DNA from: Planctomycetia bacterium | GTDB lineage: Bacteria > Planctomycetota > Planctomycetia > Gemmatales > Gemmataceae | NCBI GenBank assembly: GCA_025356615.1 | Contig: JANXSH010001140.1 | Location: forward strand, 1-13,137 | DNA length: 13,137 nt | Direction: 5' to 3' | In this document: one piece after another, positions 6,952 through 13,137 of the stretch | Numbering within the stretch: the first letter of the stretch is position 1 | Layout of the letters: each line of letters begins with the position of its first letter | Notes under the pieces: model-generated | What the model saw: the letters and a program-made list of their open reading frames with translations, nothing else | Told to the model about the DNA's origin: nothing | Databases searched by the model: none | Program-made: the position numbers and the translations under genes

Positions 6952-6981
6952 ATTGTAGTGAGTCCGGAGGGGTGGGTTCAA
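6952..6981 (-). promoter_or_regulatory. candidate promoter of the SGNH-like gene
   Basis: On the minus strand TTGAAC (6981-6976) is followed after 18 bases by TACAAT (6957-6952), a five-of-six match to the -10 consensus. The untranslated leader would be about 30 nt and would include the GAGGAG ribosome binding site. This suggests that the SGNH-like gene and the downstream haem protein can be expressed apart from pepT. Confidence 0.5.
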
Positions 6982-7012
6982 CCCTCTGATGCGCGAACGG
7001 GCACTCGTCGCC

Positions 7013-8248
7013 TCAACTTCGCTCCCCGGACCAGACGCCGGCCAGCTCGAGGACGACGCGGACGGCGGTCTCCATTTCCTCGAGGCAGGTCCACTCGAGC
7101 GGCGAGTGGATGTTGTGTTCGCCCGTCGAGAGGTTCGGCGTCGGCAAGCCCTTCTCGGTGAGCCGGGAGCCGTCGGTGCCCCCGCGGACGATCGCGAGTT
7201 TGGGAGTCAGGCCGACGCGGCGCATCGCCTCCTCCGCGAAGGCGGCGGCGCGCGGCTCCTTCCGCAAGCCGTCGGCCATGTTGCGGTACTGCTCGGTGAT
7301 CTTTACCTCGATGGTCGCGGTCGGGTAGTCCTTCACGACCTCGCGCGCTGTCTGCCGCAACAACTCGGCTCGCTCGGCGAGTTTCGGCGTGTCGAAGTCG
7401 CGCAAGAGGATGCGAATCGTCGTCTTGCCGACTCCGCCCTCGATGGTGTAGGGGTGCAGGAAGCCGTCGCGCCCGTCGGTCACTTCCGGGGCTTGCTCGT
7501 TGCAGGGAAGGCGAGCGAGGAATTGGCCCGCGATGCGGACGGCGTTGACCATTCGGCCCTTCGCAATGGCGGGGTGGATGTTCGTGCCGGTGATCGTGAC
7601 CGTGGCGAGGTCGGCGCTGAACGTCTCGATGTCGATCTCGCCGACGCCGGAGCCGTCGAGCGTGTAGGCCACTCGTGCGCCGAGCGTCTGGATATCGACG
7701 TGATCGACCCCGTGCCCGATCTCCTCGTCGCAAGTGAAGCACAGGCGCACCGGCCCGCGCGGCAGCTCGGGCTGCTCCAGCATGCGCTGGGCCGCCTCCA
7801 TGACGACGGCAACGCCGGCCTTATCGTCGCCGCCGAGTAGTGTCGTGCCGTCGGTCGTGATGATCGTCTGGCCGACCAGCTTCGCCAGGTCCGGGTCCTC
7901 GGCGGGCCGCAACACCTTCGTCGGGTCGCCCGGCAAGACGATGTCCTCGCCGTCGTACCCTTCGTGGACGATCGGCTTGACGCCCTCGCCGGTGGTTTCG
8001 GGCGACGTATCGACATGAGCGACGAACGCGACCGTTGGAGCCTGGTGAGCGACGGTCGCGGGCAAGGTGCCCCAGACGATGCCGTTTTCGTCTTGCAGGG
8101 CATCGAGGATGCCCATTTCGGACAACTCGTTGAGGAGCATCGCCCCCAACACGCGCTGGCCCGGCGAACTGGGGTAGGTGCCGGACTTCTCGTTCGCCGT
8201 GGTGCCGACGCGGACGTAACGAAGGAAGCGATCGAGGAGACGACTCAT
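7013..8248 (-). CDS. pepT: peptidase T (tripeptide aminopeptidase, M20B)
   Basis: Peptidase T is a cytoplasmic di-zinc aminopeptidase that removes the N-terminal residue of tripeptides. The 411-residue product matches the usual length (about 408). Metal-binding and catalytic motifs are in place: 'FVAHVDTSPE' (His78, Asp80), 'LLGGDDKAG' (Asp141), 'CDEEIGHG' (Glu175 catalytic base, Glu176 ligand), 'TLDGSGVGE' (Asp198), the dimerisation-domain segment 'GTNIHPAIAKGRMVNA', and the terminal 'TGEHNIHSPLEW' (His381 ligand). ATG at 8248 is preceded by AAGGA (8260-8256) with a 7-nt spacer. It is the first of three co-oriented genes; the 96-nt gap to the next contains a separate promoter candidate, so it may be a single-gene unit. 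Nothing looks truncated. Confidence 0.95.
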   Translation of the reverse strand: MSRLLDRFLRYVRVGTTANEKSGTYPSSPGQRVLGAMLLNELSEMGILDALQDENGIVWGTLPATVAHQAPTVAFVAHVDTSPETTGEGVKPIVHEGYDGEDIVLPGDPTKVLRPAEDPDLAKLVGQTIITTDGTTLLGGDDKAGVAVVMEAAQRMLEQPELPRGPVRLCFTCDEEIGHGVDHVDIQTLGARVAYTLDGSGVGEIDIETFSADLATVTITGTNIHPAIAKGRMVNAVRIAGQFLARLPCNEQAPEVTDGRDGFLHPYTIEGGVGKTTIRILLRDFDTPKLAERAELLRQTAREVVKDYPTATIEVKITEQYRNMADGLRKEPRAAAFAEEAMRRVGLTPKLAIVRGGTDGSRLTEKGLPTPNLSTGEHNIHSPLEWTCLEEMETAVRVVLELAGVWSGERS

Positions 8249-8609
8249 GATGAGTTCCTTCGAGCATGAAGAAATAAAGACGGTCTAACCACAGACAGTC
8301 AGTAGTTCCAAACGGGGCATCATTGACGAGCCGAAGTAAATCCTATTGGGACAGCTCTTTCGGTCAACACGTGATCGACGACTTGCGTTGTCCGATCCCC
8401 TGGATGGGGTGTGACTATGAAATTAGGCGAAGCCCAGCGGTTGCAACCGCTGGGCTTGGGGGCATTTCCCCTCGAATGCCTACTTCCGTAGTCACACCCC
8501 CCTGGATGTCAAGGCTCCGCCTGTTTGCAACTACTGTCGGTGTCCTCTGTGCCGCTGTGGGTAGCTGTATTTCGGTCTATTGTTTCCGAACCGATCGATA
8601 GGCGAACGA
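8249..8609. other. gene-free stretch between pepT and the methyltransferase operon
   Basis: No credible gene is seen on either strand; the 92-codon and 110-codon frames here have chance-like sequence and no ribosome binding site. It holds the pepT ribosome binding site at its left edge and the MITE-like element at 8407-8499. It should also carry the pepT promoter and the end of the methyltransferase operon transcript, but I could not settle on convincing hexamers or a terminator outside the palindrome. Confidence 0.5.
8398..8508. mobile_element. MITE-like element with 9-bp target duplication
   Basis: The 93-bp unit 8407-8499 begins GGGTGTGACTA and ends TAGTCACACCC, a perfect 11-bp terminal inverted repeat that extends to 22 bp at 19 of 22 matches (8407-8428 against 8478-8499). 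It is flanked by identical 9-bp copies of CCCTGGATG (8398-8406 and 8500-8508), which look like a target-site duplication. The core 8430-8457 is a perfect 28-bp palindrome (AAGCCCAGCGGTTG and its complement). It has no coding capacity, so it would need a transposase encoded elsewhere. The exact boundary is uncertain by one or two bases because of the G and C runs. Confidence 0.68.
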
Positions 8610-9380
8610 TCAAGACTCTCGATGAGGCGAGTCCCACCACCGGGCTGGGATCGGGTACTGGCTCAGTTCCCGTCGGGAGAGGCACCGGACTGCCGTGGCA
8701 TAGACCGCAGACCCGTACTGTTGTCGCGCCTCGGTCGGCGTCAGATCCTCGACACGTTTGTCGAGCAGCACGTCCCGATCGAGCGAAAGCCGTCGGCAAC
8801 CCGTCGCTTGAGGTAGAGGCTTCAGTCTGACGAGGTGCCATTTGTCAGCGAAGAATCGACACTGGAGCGTGTCGCTGACGCGGACGGAGACGGGAGGAAC
8901 GACCTTGGCAGGCTGGCAACTGATCTTGGGGGTCTTCTTCACTTTGCGAAGCAGCCCGCTCCGGGGGCAAACGTACCAGCGCATCCCCCACATCTCACGC
9001 AAAGGCTTACCGTAGGATCGGCCCCCCTCGCCATTACAGGGTACGCCGTCGACGAGGAGGACATTCCTGAAGACGTACTGTTCGACGTGGTCGCGGACGT
9101 GATCCTGCACGGGATTACTGCGGTCGATGTGGGCGCAGATTTCGGAGAAGACCTTGTCCCACGGCCTGCCGAGCTGCGAGTCGAGGTAGCGGCGTAGCGG
9201 CCCGAGGTGTTCGTTGAGGTATTTGCATCCGCCCTGCCAGCGTGCCTTGATGCCTTCGCGTCGGGGCGGGCCGTCCTCGCCGTAGCCCTTCAGTTTTTTG
9301 CCATACCCTTTGGGCTTGATCCAGGCACCGCCTTTGTGCCGTGGTCGTTCGACGATCACTTTCGCCATGTCGGAACGCAT
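8610..9380 (-). CDS. conserved hypothetical protein downstream of twin DNA methyltransferases
   Basis: The 256-residue basic protein has no signal peptide or membrane segment. I recognise it as like an unnamed family common in planctomycetes and some other environmental bacteria (from memory): 'MAKVIVERPRHKGG', then 'KYLNEHLGPLRRYLDSQLGRPWDKVFSEICAHID' (about 53-86), 'VQDHVRDHVEQYV' (about 91-103), 'YVCPRSGLLRKVK' (about 136-148), and a C-terminal 'YGSAVYATAVRCLSRRE'. I know of no assigned function and see no nuclease or nucleotide-binding motif. ATG at 9380 is chosen because GAGGA (9390-9386) sits 5 nt upstream; an in-frame ATG at 9368 would give the more usual MAKVIVE start. It follows the second methyltransferase by 27 nt and is probably cotranscribed. 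Whether it has any role in DNA modification is unknown. Confidence 0.82.
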   Translation of the reverse strand: MRSDMAKVIVERPRHKGGAWIKPKGYGKKLKGYGEDGPPRREGIKARWQGGCKYLNEHLGPLRRYLDSQLGRPWDKVFSEICAHIDRSNPVQDHVRDHVEQYVFRNVLLVDGVPCNGEGGRSYGKPLREMWGMRWYVCPRSGLLRKVKKTPKISCQPAKVVPPVSVRVSDTLQCRFFADKWHLVRLKPLPQATGCRRLSLDRDVLLDKRVEDLTPTEARQQYGSAVYATAVRCLSRRELSQYPIPARWWDSPHRES

Positions 9381-9407
9381 CGAAATCCTCGCCCGAGCCG
9401 GTGTGGT

Positions 9408-10625
9408 TCAGGAGGGGGACACCGATGACGAAACGGAGGTTCGGGCCGGGGTGGCCTCCTCCTTCATCCGCCCGAGGTGCCGTTCGACAGCCGCGAGGAA
9501 CTCCTTGCTCAGTCGATAGGGGCACCTTCGCACCCGGTCGTGGTATCCGAGAGTGGCCCTCAGCGAGAGGGGTTTCAGGGGGTACTCGAGGAACCCCTCC
9601 AGGTGCCGATAGGGCGTCTCGATCGGCCACATCGAGGCGGCGACCTCGTAGCGCTCGCCTCGCGCGCCCCAGGCCGCCTTCGGCCAGCGGGACTCGTCGC
9701 GCAACCTCGTCGCCGTCCCCTGCGCCGTCCCCGGAGACCGCAACCGCGAGCCGACCCACTCGGCGACAGCGGCACACACGGCGTTGCCGACGAGACGCCA
9801 GCGAATACTGGGGCCGCGTTTCCCTTCCGTCGCATCGGCCCTCGTCCAGTCGGCGGGGAACCCCTGCAAGCGCTCGGCGTCGCGGATGTCGATCGTGCCC
9901 AGGAACGACTTCGCCGGGATCCAGACGGCGGGCGGCGACGGGATGCCAAGCCCCGACCCGCCCTTGATGGGGGGGACCGAACTCGCCGCCCACCCCACGC
10001 CGCGCAACCCCTCTGTCCAGTAGAAGCCGTACCAGAGCGCTGGATCGACGTGCGTGAGCCGATCGTCCACCGGGCAGGTGCCGAACTCGTCCGCGAACAG
10101 GACGGCGCGCGGGTCCTCCGTCGCCGAGGCGAGGAGCAGGACACGCGGCCTCCGCTGCGGCAGGCCGAAGGATCGGCTGTCCACGACGCGGTAGGCCCAG
10201 GCGAAGCCGAGTTCTTCGAGCCGGCGCGTCAGGACGGACATCGCCCGGCCACGATCCAGGCTGAGCATGAAGGGGACGTTCTCGACGAGCAGCCAGCGCG
10301 GGAGCCGACCTTTGCCCGCGCGGAGTAAACCGAAGAGCGCCTCGACGACGCCGGATTTGTGCCCGCCGATCCCCTTCTTTCCCCCCGCCTGGCTGAGATC
10401 CTGGCACGGAAAGCCGGCCGTCACGATGTCCGCGTCGGGGAGCGCGACGAGCATTCGGATGTCGCTCTCGAGAGAGCATCCGGGGAATCGCTCCGACAGA
10501 ACCGCGCGGGCCGGTTCGTCGATCTCGCACAACATCGTCGGTCGATGCCCGGCCCGGTGCAGGCCAAGCTCCAGTCCCCCGATGCCCGCGAACAGGCCGA
10601 CGCCCGACAGGGAGACCTCAGCCAC
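9408..10625 (-). CDS. DNA (cytosine-5-)-methyltransferase 2
   Basis: The 405-residue protein transfers methyl from S-adenosylmethionine to C5 of cytosine in a specific DNA site. Motifs appear in canonical order: I 'VGLFAGIGGLELG' (9-21), IV 'GFPCQDLSQAG' with catalytic Cys74, VI 'ENVPF' with Glu114, VIII 'QRRPR' (156-160), a target-recognition region (about 180-245), 'ERLQGFP' (250-256) and X 'LVGNAV' (277-282). The start is GTG at 10625: GGAGGA (10637-10632) lies 6 nt upstream, and the start overlaps the end of the upstream methyltransferase gene by 8 nt, implying translational coupling. An upstream in-frame start near 10769 would only read the other gene's sequence in the wrong frame. About 110 residues follow motif X (295-405, with 'YEVAASMWPIETPYRHLEGF'), an unusual extension that could add specificity or bind a partner. 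Its recognition site cannot be read from sequence. Confidence 0.92.
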   Translation of the reverse strand: MAEVSLSGVGLFAGIGGLELGLHRAGHRPTMLCEIDEPARAVLSERFPGCSLESDIRMLVALPDADIVTAGFPCQDLSQAGGKKGIGGHKSGVVEALFGLLRAGKGRLPRWLLVENVPFMLSLDRGRAMSVLTRRLEELGFAWAYRVVDSRSFGLPQRRPRVLLLASATEDPRAVLFADEFGTCPVDDRLTHVDPALWYGFYWTEGLRGVGWAASSVPPIKGGSGLGIPSPPAVWIPAKSFLGTIDIRDAERLQGFPADWTRADATEGKRGPSIRWRLVGNAVCAAVAEWVGSRLRSPGTAQGTATRLRDESRWPKAAWGARGERYEVAASMWPIETPYRHLEGFLEYPLKPLSLRATLGYHDRVRRCPYRLSKEFLAAVERHLGRMKEEATPARTSVSSSVSPS

Positions 10626-11787
10626 GCTCACTCCTCCGCAGCAGCTCCCGCACGAGGACAAAGGCCAGCTTGCAAGGCACCGCGTTGCCGATGACCTCCT
10701 GCAAGGCTCGGCGTCGCAGGTCGCCGAACCGGAAGGAGTCGGGGAAGAACTGGACGCGGGCCGCCTCATGCGGGGTCAGCGTCCGGCGGCGGAGCGGGTG
10801 GACGAATCGCCCCTGCCCGGTGCAGCCGAACCCGCGCGTGATCGTCGGGGCCGGCTCGTCCCAACGCATCCGCCCGTAGACGGCCTGGTAGGCGTGCGGC
10901 TTCAGCCGATGGCAATCGGGCCGCTGGGCGTCGGGCAGGTCGTGCAGGTCGTGGTCGAAGAGGTAGTCGATTCGTGTTACGTTCGCGCCTTGGTGCCTCG
11001 AGGCGGTGTCGAAGATCGTCCCCCCCGGCACGTCGAGGAGGTCCGCGATGGCCCACCCGACCGGACGAGGCGGACAGCCATACCCGGCGTGCAGTCGGGC
11101 GAAGTCGATCTCGACGAAGCGAGACCCGATCAGGAAGTGCCGACGACGCATCTGGGGCACGCCGAGACGTGCGCCATCGAGGACGCCGGACGACACTCGG
11201 TAGCCCAGCGCCAGCAGCCGCGCCGCCGTCCGGCGCACGACATCGCCCCTGTCGTGCCGGACGCCGGGGACGTTCTCGATGACGACGTGGTCCGGCTCCA
11301 AGACCTCGGCGCACCGGGCCATGCGTGCGTAGAGGTCGTTCTTCGGATCCTCGCGGCGGGTGTGGTTGTTCAGGTCCGAATTGCCCTGACAGGGCGGCCC
11401 CCCGACGAGCAGATCGATCGGCCCGACCTCCGCGCGCCAGCGCCGCTCCGAACTCGTCAGCGCATCCCCCACGTCGCCATCGAACAGCGCCTCGACCGGC
11501 TCCGCCCGTGCGACGCGCGGGCGGAAGTTCTCGCGGAAGACTCCCAGCGCCGTCTCGTTGGAGTCGATGGCGAGAGCCACCTCGGGCCTCATCTCGAGGG
11601 AACGCGCCGCCTCGCCCACGCCCAGGCTCATCCCGCCGCAGCCGCTGAAGATGTCCGCCGTCCGCAGGCCACGCCCCGTCGGCTCGGACGGCCTCGTCGC
11701 CGACCGCAGCCAGGCGAGGTCGGTCGAGGCTCCAAGGTCCGCGCCGTCGAGAACAAAGGATATCGGCTCGACCACCTCATCGACCAT
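10618..11787 (-). CDS. DNA (cytosine-5-)-methyltransferase 1
   Basis: The 389-residue protein is a C5-cytosine methyltransferase. Motifs: I 'TADIFSGCGGMSLG' (43-56), IV 'GGPPCQGNSDLNNHTR' with catalytic Cys133, VI 'ENVPG' with Glu171, VIII 'QMRRR' (212-216), a target-recognition region (about 225-320), 'RVQFFPDSF' and X 'VIGNAV' near Asn368. A roughly 40-residue N-terminal leader precedes motif I. ATG at 11787 has GGAG (11798-11795) 7 nt upstream. It is the first gene of a minus-strand operon and ends inside the start region of the second methyltransferase. The two enzymes differ strongly in the sequence between motifs VIII and X, so they are not a recent duplication and should recognise different strands or sites. 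No restriction endonuclease or Vsr-type repair nuclease is recognisable nearby. Confidence 0.92.
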   Translation of the reverse strand: MVDEVVEPISFVLDGADLGASTDLAWLRSATRPSEPTGRGLRTADIFSGCGGMSLGVGEAARSLEMRPEVALAIDSNETALGVFRENFRPRVARAEPVEALFDGDVGDALTSSERRWRAEVGPIDLLVGGPPCQGNSDLNNHTRREDPKNDLYARMARCAEVLEPDHVVIENVPGVRHDRGDVVRRTAARLLALGYRVSSGVLDGARLGVPQMRRRHFLIGSRFVEIDFARLHAGYGCPPRPVGWAIADLLDVPGGTIFDTASRHQGANVTRIDYLFDHDLHDLPDAQRPDCHRLKPHAYQAVYGRMRWDEPAPTITRGFGCTGQGRFVHPLRRRTLTPHEAARVQFFPDSFRFGDLRRRALQEVIGNAVPCKLAFVLVRELLRRSERG

Positions 11788-11808
11788 GCGTCGGCTCCGA
11801 TCTGTGCG

Positions 11809-11836
11809 TTGACCATCACCGGGTCCATCTTATTAC
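11809..11836 (+). promoter_or_regulatory. candidate upstream promoter of the substrate-binding protein gene
   Basis: TTGACC (11809-11814, five of six) is followed after 16 bases by TATTAC (11831-11836, four of six). This would start a transcript about 140 nt before the lipoprotein gene. It lies in the divergent region next to the methyltransferase operon start. Confidence 0.35.
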
Positions 11837-11900
11837 ATTGGTGAGCGAGTCGATCGGGTGAGGTCTTTCCCCCACCGGAGAGTACATCTCACTCCGACGC

Positions 11901-11928
11901 TTGCCGTCTGGCGCTTCGCGGATATGCT
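11901..11928 (+). promoter_or_regulatory. candidate proximal promoter of the substrate-binding protein gene
   Basis: TTGCCG (11901-11906) and TATGCT (11923-11928) are spaced by 16 bases, each matching four of six consensus positions. The leader would be about 50 nt and would contain a small perfect hairpin, GCCGCG-AATA-CGCGGC (11941-11956). It is an alternative to the upstream candidate; neither is strong. Confidence 0.3.
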
Positions 11929-11984
11929 GCTGAAGGTAGAGCCGCGAATACGCGGCCGCGCTCCATGCCACCTCGAGTCGAACC

Positions 11985-13046
11985 ATGAAACCTCTCCAAG
12001 TCCTCACCTGGGTCGGCTGCTGCCTCGTCCTCATCGGAGCGACCGGCTGCAGGGGATCCGACAAACCGCGTGTCGCCTTCATCACGAACAACCCCGATCC
12101 GTTCTGGACGATCGCCGAGGCTGGGGCCAAGAAGGCCGCCGACGAGTCCGGGGTCGAACTCTTATTCCGCAAGACGGACCCCGGCACCGCTGCGAAGCAG
12201 AAGGAAGAGATCGACGCGGCGCTCAACCAGGGCGTCAAGGCGATGGCCGTGAGCGTACTCGACCCCAAGACGCAGAGCGGCTTCCTCGACGAGGTCGCGG
12301 CGAAGGTTCCGCTCATCTGCCAAGACAACGACGCGCCCAACACCAAGCGCCTGGCCTACATCGGCACCGACAACTACGCGGCCGGGCGCGCCGCCGGTCG
12401 CCTCGTCAAGGAGGCGCTAGGCGAAGCGGGCGGCACTGTCGTGATCTTCGTCGGCACCCTCGAGTCACTCAACGCCCGCCAGCGCCGCCAGGGAGTTATT
12501 GATGAGATCGCAGATCGCAAGGCACCTGCCGACATCACCGAATTTACTAACGCGCCCGATGGCGAGAAGTTCGGCAACTTCACTTTCTACAAGGAAACGT
12601 TCGTCGATCAGCCCGAAGGCTCCAAGCGCGCCAAGGAAAACGCCGAGAACGCCCTCAACCGGATCCCTGCCGACACCAACCTCTGCATGGTCGGCCTCTA
12701 CGCCTACAATCCGCCCGCCATCCTGTCCGCCGCATCCGACCTCAAGGACGAAGCACGTCGCAAGCGAATCAAAATAATCGGCTTCGACGAACACCCCAAG
12801 ACGCTCGAGGGCATCCGCGATGGCACCGTCCACGCCACCGTCGTGCAGGACCCCTTCGGCTTCGGCTACGAGGCCGTCAAGATGATGGCCGCCCTCGCCA
12901 AGGGCGACGAGACGGTCCTGCCGAAGGACCGCATCAAATTCATCCCCTACCGCGTCATCGTCAAGGAGGCCATCGATGTCAAAGGCGAGAAGCGTCTCGG
13001 CGTCGAGGCGTTCAGCAGGGAGCTGAACGAGAGGCTGGGGAAGTAA
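11985..13046 (+). CDS. sugar-type ABC transporter substrate-binding lipoprotein
   Basis: The 353-residue protein is a type I periplasmic binding protein of the LacI/ribose-binding (Peripla_BP_4) kind. It has a lipoprotein signal with lipobox 'IGATGC' and Cys22 as the lipidated residue. Lobe 1 starts 'PRVAFITNNPDPFWTIAEAGAKKAADESGVEL' (about 28-60), typical of sugar binders, with 'ALNQGVKAMAVSVLDP' and 'AYIGTDNYAAGRAAGRLVKE'. Lobe 2 has 'IKIIGFDEHPKTLEGIRDGTVHATVVQDPFGFGYEAV'. It would deliver a sugar or related ligand to an ABC permease and ATPase, probably encoded just beyond the right edge, though that is not visible. Such proteins also serve as chemosensory or kinase inputs. The ATG lacks a strong ribosome binding site. 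The gene is divergent from the methyltransferase operon with a 197-nt gap. Confidence 0.92.
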   Translation: MKPLQVLTWVGCCLVLIGATGCRGSDKPRVAFITNNPDPFWTIAEAGAKKAADESGVELLFRKTDPGTAAKQKEEIDAALNQGVKAMAVSVLDPKTQSGFLDEVAAKVPLICQDNDAPNTKRLAYIGTDNYAAGRAAGRLVKEALGEAGGTVVIFVGTLESLNARQRRQGVIDEIADRKAPADITEFTNAPDGEKFGNFTFYKETFVDQPEGSKRAKENAENALNRIPADTNLCMVGLYAYNPPAILSAASDLKDEARRKRIKIIGFDEHPKTLEGIRDGTVHATVVQDPFGFGYEAVKMMAALAKGDETVLPKDRIKFIPYRVIVKEAIDVKGEKRLGVEAFSRELNERLGK

Positions 13047-13050
13047 TCCC

Positions 13051-13137
13051 GTAGGGTGGGTCGAGCGAAGCGAGGCCCACCAGCACTTCACTTGCTCCAA
13101 CCTTACCAATGACGCCGAGGGCTGGTGGTGGGCCTCG
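13051..13137. repeat. partial dispersed inverted repeat after the binding-protein gene
   Basis: Directly after the stop is GTAGGGTGGGTCGAGCGAAG (13051-13070) continuing CGAGGCCCACCAGC (13071-13084). From 13121 the reverse complement returns as GCTGGTGGTGGGCCTCG (13121-13137), with three extra bases, and is cut by the window end. The rest of the left arm would be expected beyond the edge. This type of 'TAGGGTGGG...GCCCACCA' repeat occurs many times in various genomes (from memory) and could be a non-autonomous mobile element or a transcript end. Confidence 0.65.

Noticed and set aside
6989..7840. 283-codon plus-strand frame
   Set aside because: Antisense to pepT, whose metal-binding residues are all present.
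9115..10530. 471-codon open frame on the minus strand
   Set aside because: Out-of-frame shadow of methyltransferase 2 and the downstream hypothetical gene; arginine/glycine-rich and motif-free.
10626..10769. Longer N-terminus for methyltransferase 2
   Set aside because: The extra residues are serine/cysteine/proline-rich and arise from reading methyltransferase 1 in the wrong frame; GTG at 10625 has a well-placed GGAGGA.
10267..11844. 525-codon open frame on the plus strand
   Set aside because: It is antisense to the two methyltransferases, which have all catalytic motifs; its translation is arginine/proline-rich without family features.
12374..13109. Minus-strand frames under the binding-protein gene
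   Set aside because: Antisense shadows of a gene with lipobox and typical binding-protein motifs.

Overview
The window is high-GC DNA that most likely comes from a planctomycete, probably of the Gemmataceae/Isosphaeraceae kind. The clearest sign is the 1131-residue secreted protein at 2325-5720: a membrane-bound-dehydrogenase-type propeller, HEAT-like repeats and a CxxCH haem site, an architecture typical of Planctomycetes and Verrucomicrobia. A secreted SGNH-fold protein next to it, many GTG starts, long non-coding gaps and several palindromic dispersed-repeat-like elements agree with this. The assignment is inference from family knowledge; no search was run.

Left part (1-2324). The window opens in the last 39 codons of an IS5-type transposase and its probable right end. 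A gene-free stretch with a long inverted repeat follows, then a monocistronic-looking elongation factor P gene (efp, 744-1313) with a perfect TTGACA -35 box and a strong stem-loop after it. Next come two short genes (1498-1665 and 1674-2171) of clearly lower GC, which resemble a small toxin-tail-like protein and a DUF6188/immunity-like protein. A 38-bp direct repeat separates them from the convergent block beyond.

Middle part (2325-8248, all minus strand). Transcription runs from pepT (peptidase T, 8248-7013) to a secreted SGNH/GDSL-like protein (6916-5819) and then to the PVC-type haem-binding protein (5720-2325). The SGNH gene has its own good promoter candidate, so pepT may be a separate unit. 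The SGNH protein has lost its serine, asparagine and histidine catalytic positions and may act as a binding partner rather than an enzyme. A 31-bp near-perfect palindrome sits between the last two genes.

Right part (8249-13137). A roughly 93-bp MITE-like element with an apparent 9-bp target duplication lies in the gap upstream of pepT. Then a compact minus-strand operon reads from 11787 down to 8610: two tandem cytosine-5 DNA methyltransferases overlapping by 8 nt, and a 256-residue basic protein of unknown function 27 nt downstream. No restriction nuclease is recognisable. This is the best candidate for an uncharacterised DNA-modification or defence module. Divergent from it is a lipoprotein sugar-type ABC substrate-binding protein (11985-13046), followed by one arm of a dispersed inverted repeat cut by the window edge.
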